Source: Malaciobacter pacificus
GTDB lineage: Bacteria; Campylobacterota; Campylobacteria; Campylobacterales; Arcobacteraceae
DNA: 64,000 nt
NCBI RefSeq assembly: GCF_004214795.1
Contig: NZ_CP035928.1
Coordinates: 2,356,001 to 2,420,000, forward strand
Direction: 5' to 3'
In this document: one piece after another, positions 54,956 to 63,974 of the stretch
Layout: every line of letters begins with the position of its first letter
How positions within the stretch are numbered: the stretch's first letter is position 1
Notes under the pieces: model-generated
What the model was told of the DNA's origin: nothing
Seen by the model: the letters and a program-made list of their open reading frames with translations, nothing else
Databases searched by the model: none
Position numbers and translations under genes: made by a program

Positions 54956-55462
54956 TTAATAATTGAGCCGCTTGCAAATTCCACCATCATAAACTAGTGA
55001 ATTTGTAAACCTACTAAGCTTATCAAGCAGATCTTTTAAACTTTTAATCATTTTACCGCTTTATGGGTCAATTTTAGATAAAAAACTATTATTGGGTGCG
55101 TGCTTGATGGTTGAGTTTTAAAAATGGCTAATTTTTAGTGTTTTTAGCTAAAAGTTATGTTACCAGTTTCAAACTCTGATGAATACAAACTGATAAAATA
55201 CCAAATGCTAAAACAGAAGCTACTTTTGTAGCTCCTTTATAATAAATATTACTGCATCCAAAGTCTTCTTTGAGGTATTTATTGACTCTCTCAACCATAC
55301 TTCTTTGATTATAGTGATGGGTATCTAAACTTTGAGTAAGGTTTAGAATTTTAAATTTCTTTTTTTCATCTTTTATAAGTTGAATTTTTTCTTTTAACTC
55401 TTTGGAGTTCTTCGGATTGATATTGGAGTGGTAACTTAAAATAAGACACTTTTTTTATAATT

Positions 55463-56293
55463 CTATGCAGCTATTTCATTTTGTAACATCAAATTGATTT
55501 CTTCAAATCTAACAGGTGATAAATTTCCAAGATAACTATGTGATCTTGTTCTATTATAATAAAACTCAATATACTCAAAAATCTCTTGTTTTGCTTGTTT
55601 TTTAGTATAGAAATATTTCTGATAAATTAACTCATTTTTTAATGATTTAAAAAAACTCTCTGCTACTGCATTATCCCAACAATTTCCTTTCCTACTCATA
55701 CTTTGAATTATTCCATATTTTTGCAATAAATCTTTATGACTATAAGAAGCATATTGACTTCCTCGATCTGTATGCCAAATAAGTCCTTTAGGTGGATTTC
55801 TATGTTTAATTGCCATATCTAAAGCATCATTTACAAGTGATACTTTCATACTATCATCAATAGACCATCCAACAACTTTTCTTGAATATAAATCAATTAC
55901 AGTTGCAAGATACAACCATCCCTCTCCAGTAGGAATATAAGTAATATCACCAACATATTTCTCATTAGGATTTGAAGCATAAAAATCTCTATTTAAAATA
56001 TTTGGTGCTATTGGTAGATTATGATTTGAATCTGTAGTATTTTTATATCTTCTTTTAATATTCACTTTTAGATTCAAATCTTTCATAATAGTAGAAATAC
56101 GTCTTCTTGATACAATAAGCCCATAGAGTTCTTTTAGTTTATCTTGAATTCTTCTACTGCCATAATTATTTCTACCAAAAACAAATATAGATTTTACAAG
56201 TTCATTAAGTTGAATATCTACTTTTTTTACAATACAACCAGCTTTTACCCAATGATAATATGAAGCTCTATTTACTTTTAGAATTTTACACAT
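55463..56293 (-). CDS. IS3-family transposase OrfB (DDE integrase)
   Basis: The catalytic half of the transposase, with an rve integrase core: Asp in YVGDITYIPT, Asp in IWHTDRGSQYAS and Glu in NAVAESFFKSLKNE. The ATG at 56293 is only the first in frame. The frame is open upstream to an A7 run at 56374-56380 inside orfA, and the upstream codons read SNSILRKRNSIKYAW, a normal OrfB N-terminus. The product is therefore most likely an OrfAB fusion made by -1 frameshifting. Confidence 0.9.
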   Translation of the reverse strand: MCKILKVNRASYYHWVKAGCIVKKVDIQLNELVKSIFVFGRNNYGSRRIQDKLKELYGLIVSRRRISTIMKDLNLKVNIKRRYKNTTDSNHNLPIAPNILNRDFYASNPNEKYVGDITYIPTGEGWLYLATVIDLYSRKVVGWSIDDSMKVSLVNDALDMAIKHRNPPKGLIWHTDRGSQYASYSHKDLLQKYGIIQSMSRKGNCWDNAVAESFFKSLKNELIYQKYFYTKKQAKQEIFEYIEFYYNRTRSHSYLGNLSPVRFEEINLMLQNEIAA

Positions 56294-56340
56294 TTTATTG
56301 ATATTGAAACTCTTTGTATGTTTTTGTATCCAGGCATACT

Positions 56341-56637
56341 TTATAGAGTTTCTTTTGCGAAGTATGCTGTTGCTTTTTTTAATATATCCCTTTCTTGCTT
56401 TAAAATCTTATTCTCTTTACGTAAGCGTTTAAGCTCTTCAGCTTCACTCTCTTTGAGTGTACTTTTTATTTCAATATTCCTCATTGGAATATTATGTTCT
56501 TTTTTATATGCAGTAACCCATGCATATAATGTTTTTGGATTTAAATCTAAATCTTTTGCTATATCTTTTACATTTTCATTATTGTTAATAATTAATTGTA
56601 CTGTTGAGTCTTTAAACTCTTGACTATATTTTCTCAT
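56341..56637 (-). CDS. IS3-family OrfA (helix-turn-helix and leucine zipper)
   Basis: The 98-residue protein has an N-terminal HTH (VKDIAKDLDLNPKTLYAWV) and a C-terminal coiled coil (EELKRLRKENKILKQERDIL) for multimerisation. The codons TTA AAA AAA GCA near the end contain the slippery A7 run (56374-56380) for the shift into OrfB. Confidence 0.9.
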   Translation of the reverse strand: MRKYSQEFKDSTVQLIINNNENVKDIAKDLDLNPKTLYAWVTAYKKEHNIPMRNIEIKSTLKESEAEELKRLRKENKILKQERDILKKATAYFAKETL

Positions 56638-57754
56638 GGTAACCCTTATTCATTTTTTATTTTAACGCAGAATCTCTAAAATTCTTTGTCTGAATTTATG
56701 TTACCACTCCATATCAATAAGCGGTCTATGATTTAGTTTTTTGGAAAAATCTCTGATAATATTGCTGTCGTATCCTGCATCTTGTAAGTCATAAAGATAT
56801 GATACTTTTTTGCTTGTCTCGTTTATAAGAGGAAGTGCTACTGAGCTATCATGAACATTTGCCCCTGAATAAATAGCAGTAATAGGGATATCTCCATCTA
56901 CTACACTGATATGGAGTTTCCCTCCTATCCATGTTTCAAAGTTGCCTTTGGAATTCTGTTTTCTTCCAACTCCACACTGCGTTGATACCAAAGATAGCAT
57001 CTGCTTTGTGGTTTTCATATCTTCTTGTTGCTGCAAGATACTGGGTGTTTTAGGCTCTCTTGTTTCACCTTTTTTAGGTCGTCCTCTTCTTTTTGGTTTA
57101 AACTTTTCTTTTTCTACTTTTACAGGTTTTTCTCTCAGTGGTATTTTTGTTGCATCACTTGCATTATAAAAAAAGAGTGTATCCCTTAGATACTCCTTCA
57201 CAAACTGCTCATGCGTCTTTTGTGCAATTTTAAGCTCACTGAGCTCCTTAAAGACTCTACTAAATTTAGACTCACTTGGAATATCGTTTTTATATCTCCA
57301 CCCACACAAGATCCTCAGCGTTCTATCACTATGAAGTCTATCGATAAGGTCTCTGGTTGTTTGGATATTGTAAACACTCTTTGCAATAAATGCTCGTGCA
57401 ATCTCTTCTCTATGCTTTGGAGTGTTTGTAATAGATACGACAGTGATATTTTTTTCAATCGCAGCAAAGTCTAATATCTTAATAAGCTTTTGCTCTTTAT
57501 TTGACAACTCTTCTAATTGAAGCTCTCTTTTCAAAGAAGGAAAAAGTGAATTTTCAAGATTTAAAACCTTAGTCCACATTTTAGATAGACTTGAAGATAT
57601 TTTTGGTAGAATAATTTCCATAAGTTGAATCGCTCTTCTGTTAAATTTTTGTAGTAAAAAATTATAACTTATCTGAAGTTTGATTCAACTTTTTAAAATT
57701 TAAATCAGCTTAAATTACGGGTTGTTTTTTATAATCTGCAAGTGGCTCGATTAT

Positions 57755-57955
57755 ATGGATTATTTTTATATAACGGATGAATATGAACAGCAGTATAATA
57801 TAAACAGAGATGAAACCTTGACGGGAGGATCAATTAAGTTTAACCTTTACAGAGATGACTCTATTTATTCTTTAAATTTTGAGCATATGAATATACATTT
57901 ACAAAAAAGAGATCATGATAGATGGTTTGGGATCTCTTATACTTATATTTTTTGA
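57755..57955 (+). pseudogene. 3' stub of an outer-membrane beta-barrel protein gene
   Basis: Sixty-six codons run from the right end of the IS. They show alternating amphipathic strands (SIKFNLYRDDSIYSLNFEHM, then WFGISYTYIF) and a terminal Phe, the signature recognised by the BAM complex. There is no signal peptide, and the frame runs leftward into the IS terminal repeat, so the 5' part was lost when the IS arrived or by later deletion. The protein type is not identifiable from the stub. It precedes a broken patatin gene, perhaps part of the same former operon. Confidence 0.6.
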
Positions 57956-57973
57956 TTAAAAAAGGAAACTACT

Positions 57974-58923
57974 TTGGATCTACAAAATAATAAAACAGTA
58001 TCATTAGCTTTAGGCAGTGGTGGACAAGGGGATACGCTCATATAGGGGTAATTGAAACTATAGAAAAAAAAGGCTATGAGATAAAGTCAATAGCTGGATC
58101 ATCCATGGGAGCTTTGATAGGGGGCTTGTATGCAGTTGGAAAACTAGAAGAGTATAAACAATGGGTATTAAATCTTGACTATTACGATATATACAAATTG
58201 TTGGGGATTTCACTCGTTGATGGGGGACTTGTAGATGCTGAAAAAGTATTTGATAAAATCAAAACATTTATAGGGGATGTTAATATTGAAGATTTACCCA
58301 TAAAGTACAAAGCAGTAGCAACAGATCTAAACACACAAACAACCATAGTATTTGAAAAAGGAAGATTAATAGATGCAATAAGAGCCTCTATCGCTATTCC
58401 CACTATTTTTATTCCCGTATACAAAAATGATAAAATTTTAGTAGATGGGGGAGTTTTAAACCCATTACCTATAAATCTCATCTCACAAGATGCAACAGAT
58501 TTAAAAATAGCCGTTAACTTAGATGCAAATATTAAAAACACTTACATAATAGAAATTCCTAAAGAGCAGTTTACAAGGGAAGAGATTTTATATAATGAAT
58601 TTAATACTTTATTAAATAAAGCAGAAAGTCTGTTGCCAAAAAAACTGCCAAAAGAGTTACGTAGTGTTGCGGATAAATATCGACTCAATTGGATACGTAA
58701 AAAAAATAAACAAAAACCAAAAGATATAAAACATGATATCTCTTCAATATTACGTATGACCTTAGATTCTGCTCAAAGTGTATTGTCAAAATATTATATA
58801 CAAAATCATAAAGCTGATATTATCATTGATATATCAAGAGAAAGTTGTTCTTTTTATGAGTTTACAAAAGCATATCAAATGATAGAGATTGGTAAACTAG
58901 CAGCTAAAGAGGTTTTAAAATGA
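57974..58923 (+). pseudogene. Patatin-like phospholipase gene with an N-terminal frameshift
   Basis: An AAAGGAAA ribosome site precedes TTG 57974. The first codons encode VSLALGSGG and then the frame hits TAG at 58043. In the other frame, from 58024, the expected continuation is read: TRGYAHIGVIE and then the nucleophile motif AGSSMGAL, running on to 58923. One base is thus missing around 58022-58024, inside the oxyanion-hole motif. A translation starting at ATG 58105 would begin within GSSMG and lose the nucleophile Ser. The catalytic Asp (VDGGVLNPLP) and the rest are intact. It is either a recent pseudogene or a sequencing error. Patatins hydrolyse phospholipids, fitting the lipid-transport operon downstream. 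Confidence 0.8.
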
Positions 58924-59522
58924 GACATTACCCCCATATTTTGGCAGTAATATTTTTAATATTTTTTATTCTTTTGGGTTTAAACCCTATTGATAGAAGT
59001 GTATGGATAGTAGAAGTTATCCCTGTAGTTGCTGTCTATTTATTATTGATAAGTACTTATAAAAGCTTTCGATTTTCTAATCTTTCGTATACTTTAATGT
59101 CACTATGGCTGTTTTGGCATACTATTGGAGGACATTATACTTTTGCAAATGTCCCTTTTGATTTTATAACGGAGCTATTTCATTTTGAAAGAAACCATTT
59201 TGACAGAATAGGTCATATTGTGGTAGGCTTTTATGCGTATCCTATGGTGGAGTTTTTAGTACGAAAACACTATACAAATAAAATTATCGCTTCTTTCTTT
59301 GGCTTGTTTTTTATTATGAGTATTGCAGCAAGTTATGAGATAATAGAATGGGCATATGCTGTAATAGAGGGCGGAAATACAGGAATAGAGTTTTTAGGTT
59401 CTCAAGGGGATATTTGGGATGCTCAAAAGGATATGTTAGCTGATACGGTTGGAGCGATAATTGCTTTAGGGTTATTTTGGTTTATAGATTTAAAAAAAGA
59501 GAAAAACAATGATACTCACTGA
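58920..59522 (+). CDS. DUF2238 (YjdF-like) membrane protein
   Basis: A 200-residue polytopic membrane protein with about six helices. The conserved acidic/His segments FWHTIGGHYTFANVPFD, FERNHFDRIGHIVVGF and YEIIEWAYAVIEGG with GDIWDAQKDMLADT define the family. The function is not established. It overlaps the patatin gene by four bases (ATGA) and the next gene by 14, so it belongs to this operon. Confidence 0.8.
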   Translation: MRHYPHILAVIFLIFFILLGLNPIDRSVWIVEVIPVVAVYLLLISTYKSFRFSNLSYTLMSLWLFWHTIGGHYTFANVPFDFITELFHFERNHFDRIGHIVVGFYAYPMVEFLVRKHYTNKIIASFFGLFFIMSIAASYEIIEWAYAVIEGGNTGIEFLGSQGDIWDAQKDMLADTVGAIIALGLFWFIDLKKEKNNDTH

Positions 59523-60540
59523 ACAAAAAAATATTTTTGCTACCTTGGCATATCTTATTATCATAATAGTTGGATTAAAACTAGGAAGTAGTATAATTTT
59601 GCCTTTTTTAACAGCATTTTTTCTTTTTATTATATTTTTACCACTAATCAAGTTTTTTAATAGATATTCTATACCTAATCTATTCAGTACTTTAGTGGTA
59701 CTTTCTATTATTGTTTTTATGCTATTTTTATTTAGCTCCTATTTTATCTCTACAAATCAAGATATTATTCAAAACCTTGGTTTTTATCAAAATAAATATG
59801 AAGAGATGATCCCAAAAGTTATCCTGTTTTTTGAACAGTTTAATATATCTTTTGAATGGGGAAGTGTCATAAAAGCGATTGAACCAGGCAAACTGATCCG
59901 ATATATCACAGGTTTTTTTAGTAATATGGGGAATATCCTTTTGGATATATCTTTAACTATTCTTTTACTAATGTTTTTATTACTAGAATCAAATACTATT
60001 TTAGAAAAGCTAAGTCATCTTATACATGTAAAAGAGAATCAAAATATAATAGATACTTTTTTTAAAAGCATCAATAGATATTTTTTAATTAAAACACTCA
60101 CCTCTTTATTGACGGGGTTTCTTATCTGGATATTATTATCTTATTTTCAACTTCCCCATGCTTTTTTCTTCGCTTTAATAGCTTTTATATTAAACTATAT
60201 CCCTAGTATAGGATCACTTATAGCAGCATTTTTTGCTATTTTTATCTCTTTATTACAACTCACTATGATTGATACAGTATTGATCTCATTGGGATATTTA
60301 GTGGTCAATATAGTAGTTGGAAATTTTTTAGAACCAAAGATCATGGGAGATAGATTAAACTTATCTACTTTTGTTGTTTTTAGTTCAATGGTGATTTGGG
60401 GATGGATATTTGGTTTTTTAGGGATGTTTCTTGCTGTCCCTTTAACTTTGATTATTGATTTAGCTTGTGAAAATTCTAAAAAATACCATTGGGTTTCAAT
60501 GCTTTTAAAAGATAATTTATCAAACAAAGGGAACTCTTGA
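59509..60540 (+). CDS. AI-2E family (PerM/TqsA-like) permease
   Basis: The 343-residue membrane protein has two N-terminal helix pairs, a middle soluble region and a C-terminal helix bundle with the family hallmark LNYIPSIGSLIAA and GNFLEPKIMGDRLNLSTFVV. Despite the name, the family exports diverse small molecules or ions, so the substrate here is unknown. It overlaps both neighbours, indicating coupled translation. Confidence 0.83.
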   Translation: MILTEQKNIFATLAYLIIIIVGLKLGSSIILPFLTAFFLFIIFLPLIKFFNRYSIPNLFSTLVVLSIIVFMLFLFSSYFISTNQDIIQNLGFYQNKYEEMIPKVILFFEQFNISFEWGSVIKAIEPGKLIRYITGFFSNMGNILLDISLTILLLMFLLLESNTILEKLSHLIHVKENQNIIDTFFKSINRYFLIKTLTSLLTGFLIWILLSYFQLPHAFFFALIAFILNYIPSIGSLIAAFFAIFISLLQLTMIDTVLISLGYLVVNIVVGNFLEPKIMGDRLNLSTFVVFSSMVIWGWIFGFLGMFLAVPLTLIIDLACENSKKYHWVSMLLKDNLSNKGNS

Positions 60541-61658
60541 AAACTTCATTTTTAAAACTTGATATACAAGATGATAGCTTGACGCTTTTATTTAATGGAG
60601 AGTTTACCTTATATCAGATTCATAAATATCAGCTTTTGATTGATGATATAAATTTTTCTCAAGTTACTACTATAACAATTGATCTCACAAATTTAGATTT
60701 TATAGATACTGCTTCTGCAATCTTTATTCATGATCTCAATAATCAATTATTACAACAAAACAAAAATATACAAATAAAAACTGAGAGTGAAGAGGTAGAA
60801 AAAACCTTAAAACTTATTCAAGATACAATGCAAAGCAGTTCAACAACACCTTTGAAAAAGAAAGATAATATGATCAAATCACTTGGAAAAACAGTGTATA
60901 GTTATTATCTGACTCTTTTATCTTTTTTATCATTTTTGGGAGAGTTATTTATCCATATACTTTATATACTAAAAAAACCAAAAACCATACGATATAAAGA
61001 GATATTATTTGAGATAAATGAAAGTGCTATAAAAGCTTTTTTTATAGTTGCACTGAGCAGTTTTCTTGTTGGGATAGTGATAGCATATCAATCCGCCAAT
61101 CAATTAAGTCTGTATGGAGCCAATATCTTTATAGTAGATATGATAGGTCTTTCTATGTTAAGAGAGTTGTCTCCCGTGATCACTGCAGTGATCATTGCTG
61201 GGCGAAGTGGTTCAGCATTTACTGCACAAATAGGAGCGATGAAGATCACACAAGAGTTGGATGCTATGCGTACAATGGGATTTGATCCCCATATGTTTTT
61301 GGTTTTACCAAGAGTGTTTGCCTTGATCATTATGATGCCTGTTTTGATTTTTATCTCTGATATTTCTGCTATATTAGGTGGGATGTTGATCGCAAATGTA
61401 AATTTGGGGATCAGTTTTGAGCTATTTTTAGATAGGTTTAGCAATGTTATAGAGATAAGACATTTTTTAGTGGGTATTTTTAAAGGTCCATTTTTTGCTA
61501 TCTTAATCGCATCTATCGCTATTTATAGAGGCTTGATGGTAAAAGATGATACACAAAGTATAGGATACAACACGACCAAAAGTGTAGTGGAATCTATTTT
61601 TGCCGTTATTATTTGTGATGCGGTATTTTCTATTATCTTTACAAATTTGGGTATCTAA
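60537..61658 (+). CDS. mlaE: STAS-MlaE fusion, ABC permease of the lipid transport system
   Basis: The 373-residue protein starts with a STAS-like domain (residues 1-95; ITIDLTNLDFIDTASAIF) that in E. coli is the separate MlaB. It continues as the MlaE permease with the signature SAFTAQIGAMKITQELDAMRTMGFDP. The start is TTG overlapping the AI-2E stop (TTGA). The protein lies in the inner membrane and works with MlaF and MlaD in phospholipid trafficking between inner and outer membranes. Confidence 0.88.
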   Translation: MKTSFLKLDIQDDSLTLLFNGEFTLYQIHKYQLLIDDINFSQVTTITIDLTNLDFIDTASAIFIHDLNNQLLQQNKNIQIKTESEEVEKTLKLIQDTMQSSSTTPLKKKDNMIKSLGKTVYSYYLTLLSFLSFLGELFIHILYILKKPKTIRYKEILFEINESAIKAFFIVALSSFLVGIVIAYQSANQLSLYGANIFIVDMIGLSMLRELSPVITAVIIAGRSGSAFTAQIGAMKITQELDAMRTMGFDPHMFLVLPRVFALIIMMPVLIFISDISAILGGMLIANVNLGISFELFLDRFSNVIEIRHFLVGIFKGPFFAILIASIAIYRGLMVKDDTQSIGYNTTKSVVESIFAVIICDAVFSIIFTNLGI

Positions 61659-62395
61659 TGGAAGAGATCATAAAAGTACAAGGGGTAAGAACTGTTTTTG
61701 GAGATAAAGTGGTTCATGATGGTTTAAACCTTAGTATAAACAAAGGTGAAATCTATGGACTCTTAGGTCCAAGTGGCTGTGGGAAAACTACTTTATTACG
61801 ACAAATAGTTATGTTAGAAGAGTTCCAAGGGGGAACTATAGAGATATTAGGAAATGATCTCAATCATATTAGTGTAGATGACGCACAGTTTTTAAGACAA
61901 AAATGGGGTGTGCTTTTCCAGTTTGGTGCTTTGTTTTCCTCTTTAACAATAGGAGAAAATATTGCTTTAGCTTTAAAAGAATATACTGATCTAGAAGATA
62001 CTATGATACAAGAGATCATTAAATTTAAGATTAGTATCGTAGGGTTACAACTCTCCGATATTGATCTTTATCCTTCACAGATAAGTGGAGGTATGAAAAA
62101 AAAAGCAGCTCTTGCAAGAGCTTTAGCTCTCGATCCAAAGCTTTTGTTTTTAGATGAGCCTACAAGTGGACTTGATCCTATCTCAGCAAGGGATTTTGAT
62201 AGCTTGATCTTAAACTTAAGAGAACTGTTGGGATTAACCATAGTGATGGTATCACATGATCTAAAATCTATCTATGATACTTTGGATAGATTTGCGGTTA
62301 TTGATAATAAAAAGATTATTTATGAGGGCTCATTTGATCATATAGACTCAGTGCAGAGTCCATTTATTGATAGATTTTTTAAAAAAGGTATTTAA
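61658..62395 (+). CDS. mlaF: MlaF-type ATPase
   Basis: A 245-residue ABC ATPase with Walker A GPSGCGKTT (residues 37-45), signature QISGGMKKKAALARALAL with the lysine-rich form typical of MlaF, and Walker B LLFLDEPTSGLDP. The ATG shares one base with the MlaE stop (TAATG). Confidence 0.92.
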   Translation: MEEIIKVQGVRTVFGDKVVHDGLNLSINKGEIYGLLGPSGCGKTTLLRQIVMLEEFQGGTIEILGNDLNHISVDDAQFLRQKWGVLFQFGALFSSLTIGENIALALKEYTDLEDTMIQEIIKFKISIVGLQLSDIDLYPSQISGGMKKKAALARALALDPKLLFLDEPTSGLDPISARDFDSLILNLRELLGLTIVMVSHDLKSIYDTLDRFAVIDNKKIIYEGSFDHIDSVQSPFIDRFFKKGI

Positions 62396-62396
62396 G

Positions 62397-63356
62397 ATGA
62401 ACAATAAGGTTAATTATACATTTGTAGGATTTTTAGTAATTATCGGATTTACGTTGATTTTTTCATTTTCTTATTGGTTACTTAAACCAGCCAAAGAAGA
62501 TACAACACAACAATACCTTATCCGTTTTAATGAATCGGTCTTGGGGCTTAATATTGATTCAGTGGTAAAATATAGAGGTATTGATGTAGGAAAAGTTTCT
62601 GATATTAGAATAAATCCAAAAAATACTGAACAAGTAGAAGTCCTGATCACTATTTTAAAAACCACCCCTGTAAAAGAGCAAACTGTGGCAAAACTTACCT
62701 CCCAAGGGATCACAGGACTCAGTTATATCAATCTTGATCTAGGAGATAATAATGCTCCATTTTTAAAAACCAAAGAAGGGGAGGAGTATCCTATTATAAA
62801 AACAACCCCTTCATTATTTAAAAATATTGAAAATTCTATGGGAAGTGTTTCTGAAAAGGTTGTCAATGTCTTAAATAAAGGGGAAGATCTTTTAAATGAT
62901 GAAAATCAAAAACAAATAGCAATCCTTTTAAGCAAATCAGCATCATTTATGGCAAAACTTGAACAACTCCTTGATGAAAAGAGTATAAACCATTTTCATA
63001 GTATTTTAGAAAATGCAGACAATATCACTCAAAAAACTGATAATCTTATCCCAAGAATAGATCAACTAGTAAGTGACACAGGTGCTTTTGAAACAAGCTT
63101 TCTTCAAGATCTAGATTCGATCACACAAAGTTTTTTAGCCTTAAGAGCTACGATGAACGAACTGCAAAAAGCTATTGTAAATGGGGATTTTAATTTTAAA
63201 GAGATCACAAAAGACACCATACCAAATCTTAATAATACCTTGATACAGCTAGAGAGTCTTATGATAAAGCTTGAAGAGTCATTGAAGAATTATAATAGAA
63301 GCCCAGCTGATATTATTTTTAAAACAGAAGAGATTAAAAAAGGTCCAGGAGAGTAA
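62397..63356 (+). CDS. mlaD: MlaD/MCE-family lipid-binding protein
   Basis: A 319-residue protein: one N-terminal membrane helix, an MCE domain (YRGIDVGKVSDIRINP, then LTSQGITGLSYINLDLG), then a coiled-coil tail of about 180 residues. I chose ATG 62397, preceded by AAAAAAGG and lying one base after the mlaF stop; the TTG 30 bases upstream lies inside mlaF. MCE hexamers carry lipids across the periplasm. The long helical tail resembles needle-like MCE proteins more than the short E. coli MlaD. Confidence 0.88.
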   Translation: MNNKVNYTFVGFLVIIGFTLIFSFSYWLLKPAKEDTTQQYLIRFNESVLGLNIDSVVKYRGIDVGKVSDIRINPKNTEQVEVLITILKTTPVKEQTVAKLTSQGITGLSYINLDLGDNNAPFLKTKEGEEYPIIKTTPSLFKNIENSMGSVSEKVVNVLNKGEDLLNDENQKQIAILLSKSASFMAKLEQLLDEKSINHFHSILENADNITQKTDNLIPRIDQLVSDTGAFETSFLQDLDSITQSFLALRATMNELQKAIVNGDFNFKEITKDTIPNLNNTLIQLESLMIKLEESLKNYNRSPADIIFKTEEIKKGPGE

Positions 63357-63359
63357 CCC

Positions 63360-63974
63360 ATGTTAAAAACTATTACAGTATTTGTATTTATCATTTTATT
63401 GACAGGATGTGCTGTAAAACAGCCATATATCACAGAGTATAAAATTGAGATAGAAAAGTTTCAAAAAGCCCAAGGTTCACAGCAGTGTAAAGAGAAAACA
63501 CTCAAAGTGAATCAATCCTTTAGTGATAATACTCTTATGAGTACACAAATGAACTATATTGAGGGAAAACATAAACAATACCCTTTTTCAAAAGCTAGAT
63601 GGAGCACACCCGTTAATCAAATGGTTTCATTTCATTTAACTAATATGATAAATCAATTAGATATTTTTAAAAGTGTACAAAGTTATAAATCTATAACTAA
63701 AGATGATTATATTTTACAAAGTAATATAATCGATTTTAAACAATATTTCAGTGAAGATTTAAAATCATCTTATGTAAAAGCTGTTATTCAAGTATCTTTA
63801 ATAGATAATCATACAAATAAAATTGTAGATTCAAAAACTTTTACATCCAAAATAGATACTAAAACTTTAGATTCATATGGTGGAGTCAAATCTCTAAATA
63901 ATGCATTATTTAATATATTAAATAATGTTTCACTTTGGCTTAATAATATTTGTAATAATAAAGAGCTTAAATGA
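63360..63974 (+). CDS. ABC transport auxiliary lipoprotein (PqiC-like)
   Basis: The 204-residue protein has a lipoprotein signal with lipobox LLTGC, Cys17. The rest resembles the ABC-type auxiliary component family (PqiC), which binds the MCE complex at the outer membrane: VSFHLTNMINQLDIFKSV, then YILQSNIIDFKQYF. It follows mlaD by three bases. Confidence 0.75.
   Translation: MLKTITVFVFIILLTGCAVKQPYITEYKIEIEKFQKAQGSQQCKEKTLKVNQSFSDNTLMSTQMNYIEGKHKQYPFSKARWSTPVNQMVSFHLTNMINQLDIFKSVQSYKSITKDDYILQSNIIDFKQYFSEDLKSSYVKAVIQVSLIDNHTNKIVDSKTFTSKIDTKTLDSYGGVKSLNNALFNILNNVSLWLNNICNNKELK

Larger units (their letters stand above)
55424..56711 (-). mobile_element. IS3-family insertion sequence, 1288 bp, with TAT target duplication
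   Basis: Both ends read TGGAGTGGTAAC followed by a degenerate extension (N TAAA N T N AGACA), giving the 5'-TG...CA-3' termini of IS3 elements. Three-base direct repeats TAT flank it at 55421-55423 and 56712-56714. It encodes OrfA and OrfB in -1 relation. Ends, genes and catalytic residues look intact, so it could be active. Confidence 0.9.
55155..57621 (-). pseudogene. DDE transposase gene interrupted by an IS3-family element
   Basis: The 5' part (57621 to 56712) encodes a DUF772-like N-terminus (RYKNDIPSESKFSRVFKEL) and DDE-type segments (YNASDATKIPL, GGKLHISVVDGD), and stops soon after the insertion. The 3' part (55423 to 55155) continues in frame with NPKNSKELKEK, the YNQRSMVERVNKYLKEDFG motif holding the last catalytic Glu, and ends LKLVT. 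Joining them without one TAT copy gives exactly 392 codons, so the gene was intact before insertion. It is probably an IS5/IS1182-like transposase; the exact family is uncertain. Confidence 0.8.
54959..57754. mobile_element. IS element (about 1.5 kb) carrying a nested IS3-family insertion
   Basis: Imperfect terminal inverted repeats bound this stretch: 54959-54980 and, on the opposite strand, 57733-57754, with 19 of 22 matching (ATAATxGAGCCxCTTGCAxATT). Removing the nested 1288-bp element and its 3-bp duplication leaves about 1505 bp holding one transposase gene of 391 codons. The element starts four bases after the response regulator and ends inside the stub of an outer-membrane protein gene. 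No target duplication could be recognised. About 200 bp between the left repeat and the transposase end look non-coding. Confidence 0.65.

Noticed and set aside
57722-57754. TTG at 57722 as start of a 77-residue gene
   Set aside because: Codons 57722-57754 belong to the IS terminal repeat; only the part after it looks like an outer-membrane strand region, so it is a truncated gene.
58105-58923. Patatin gene starting at ATG 58105 as a normal gene
   Set aside because: This ATG lies within the GSSMG nucleophile motif; the oxyanion motif and nucleophile Ser are encoded upstream, so the gene is frameshifted, not short.
62367-62396. TTG at 62367 as start of mlaD
   Set aside because: It lies within the mlaF coding region and has no ribosome site; ATG 62397 follows AAAAAAGG and sits right after the mlaF stop.
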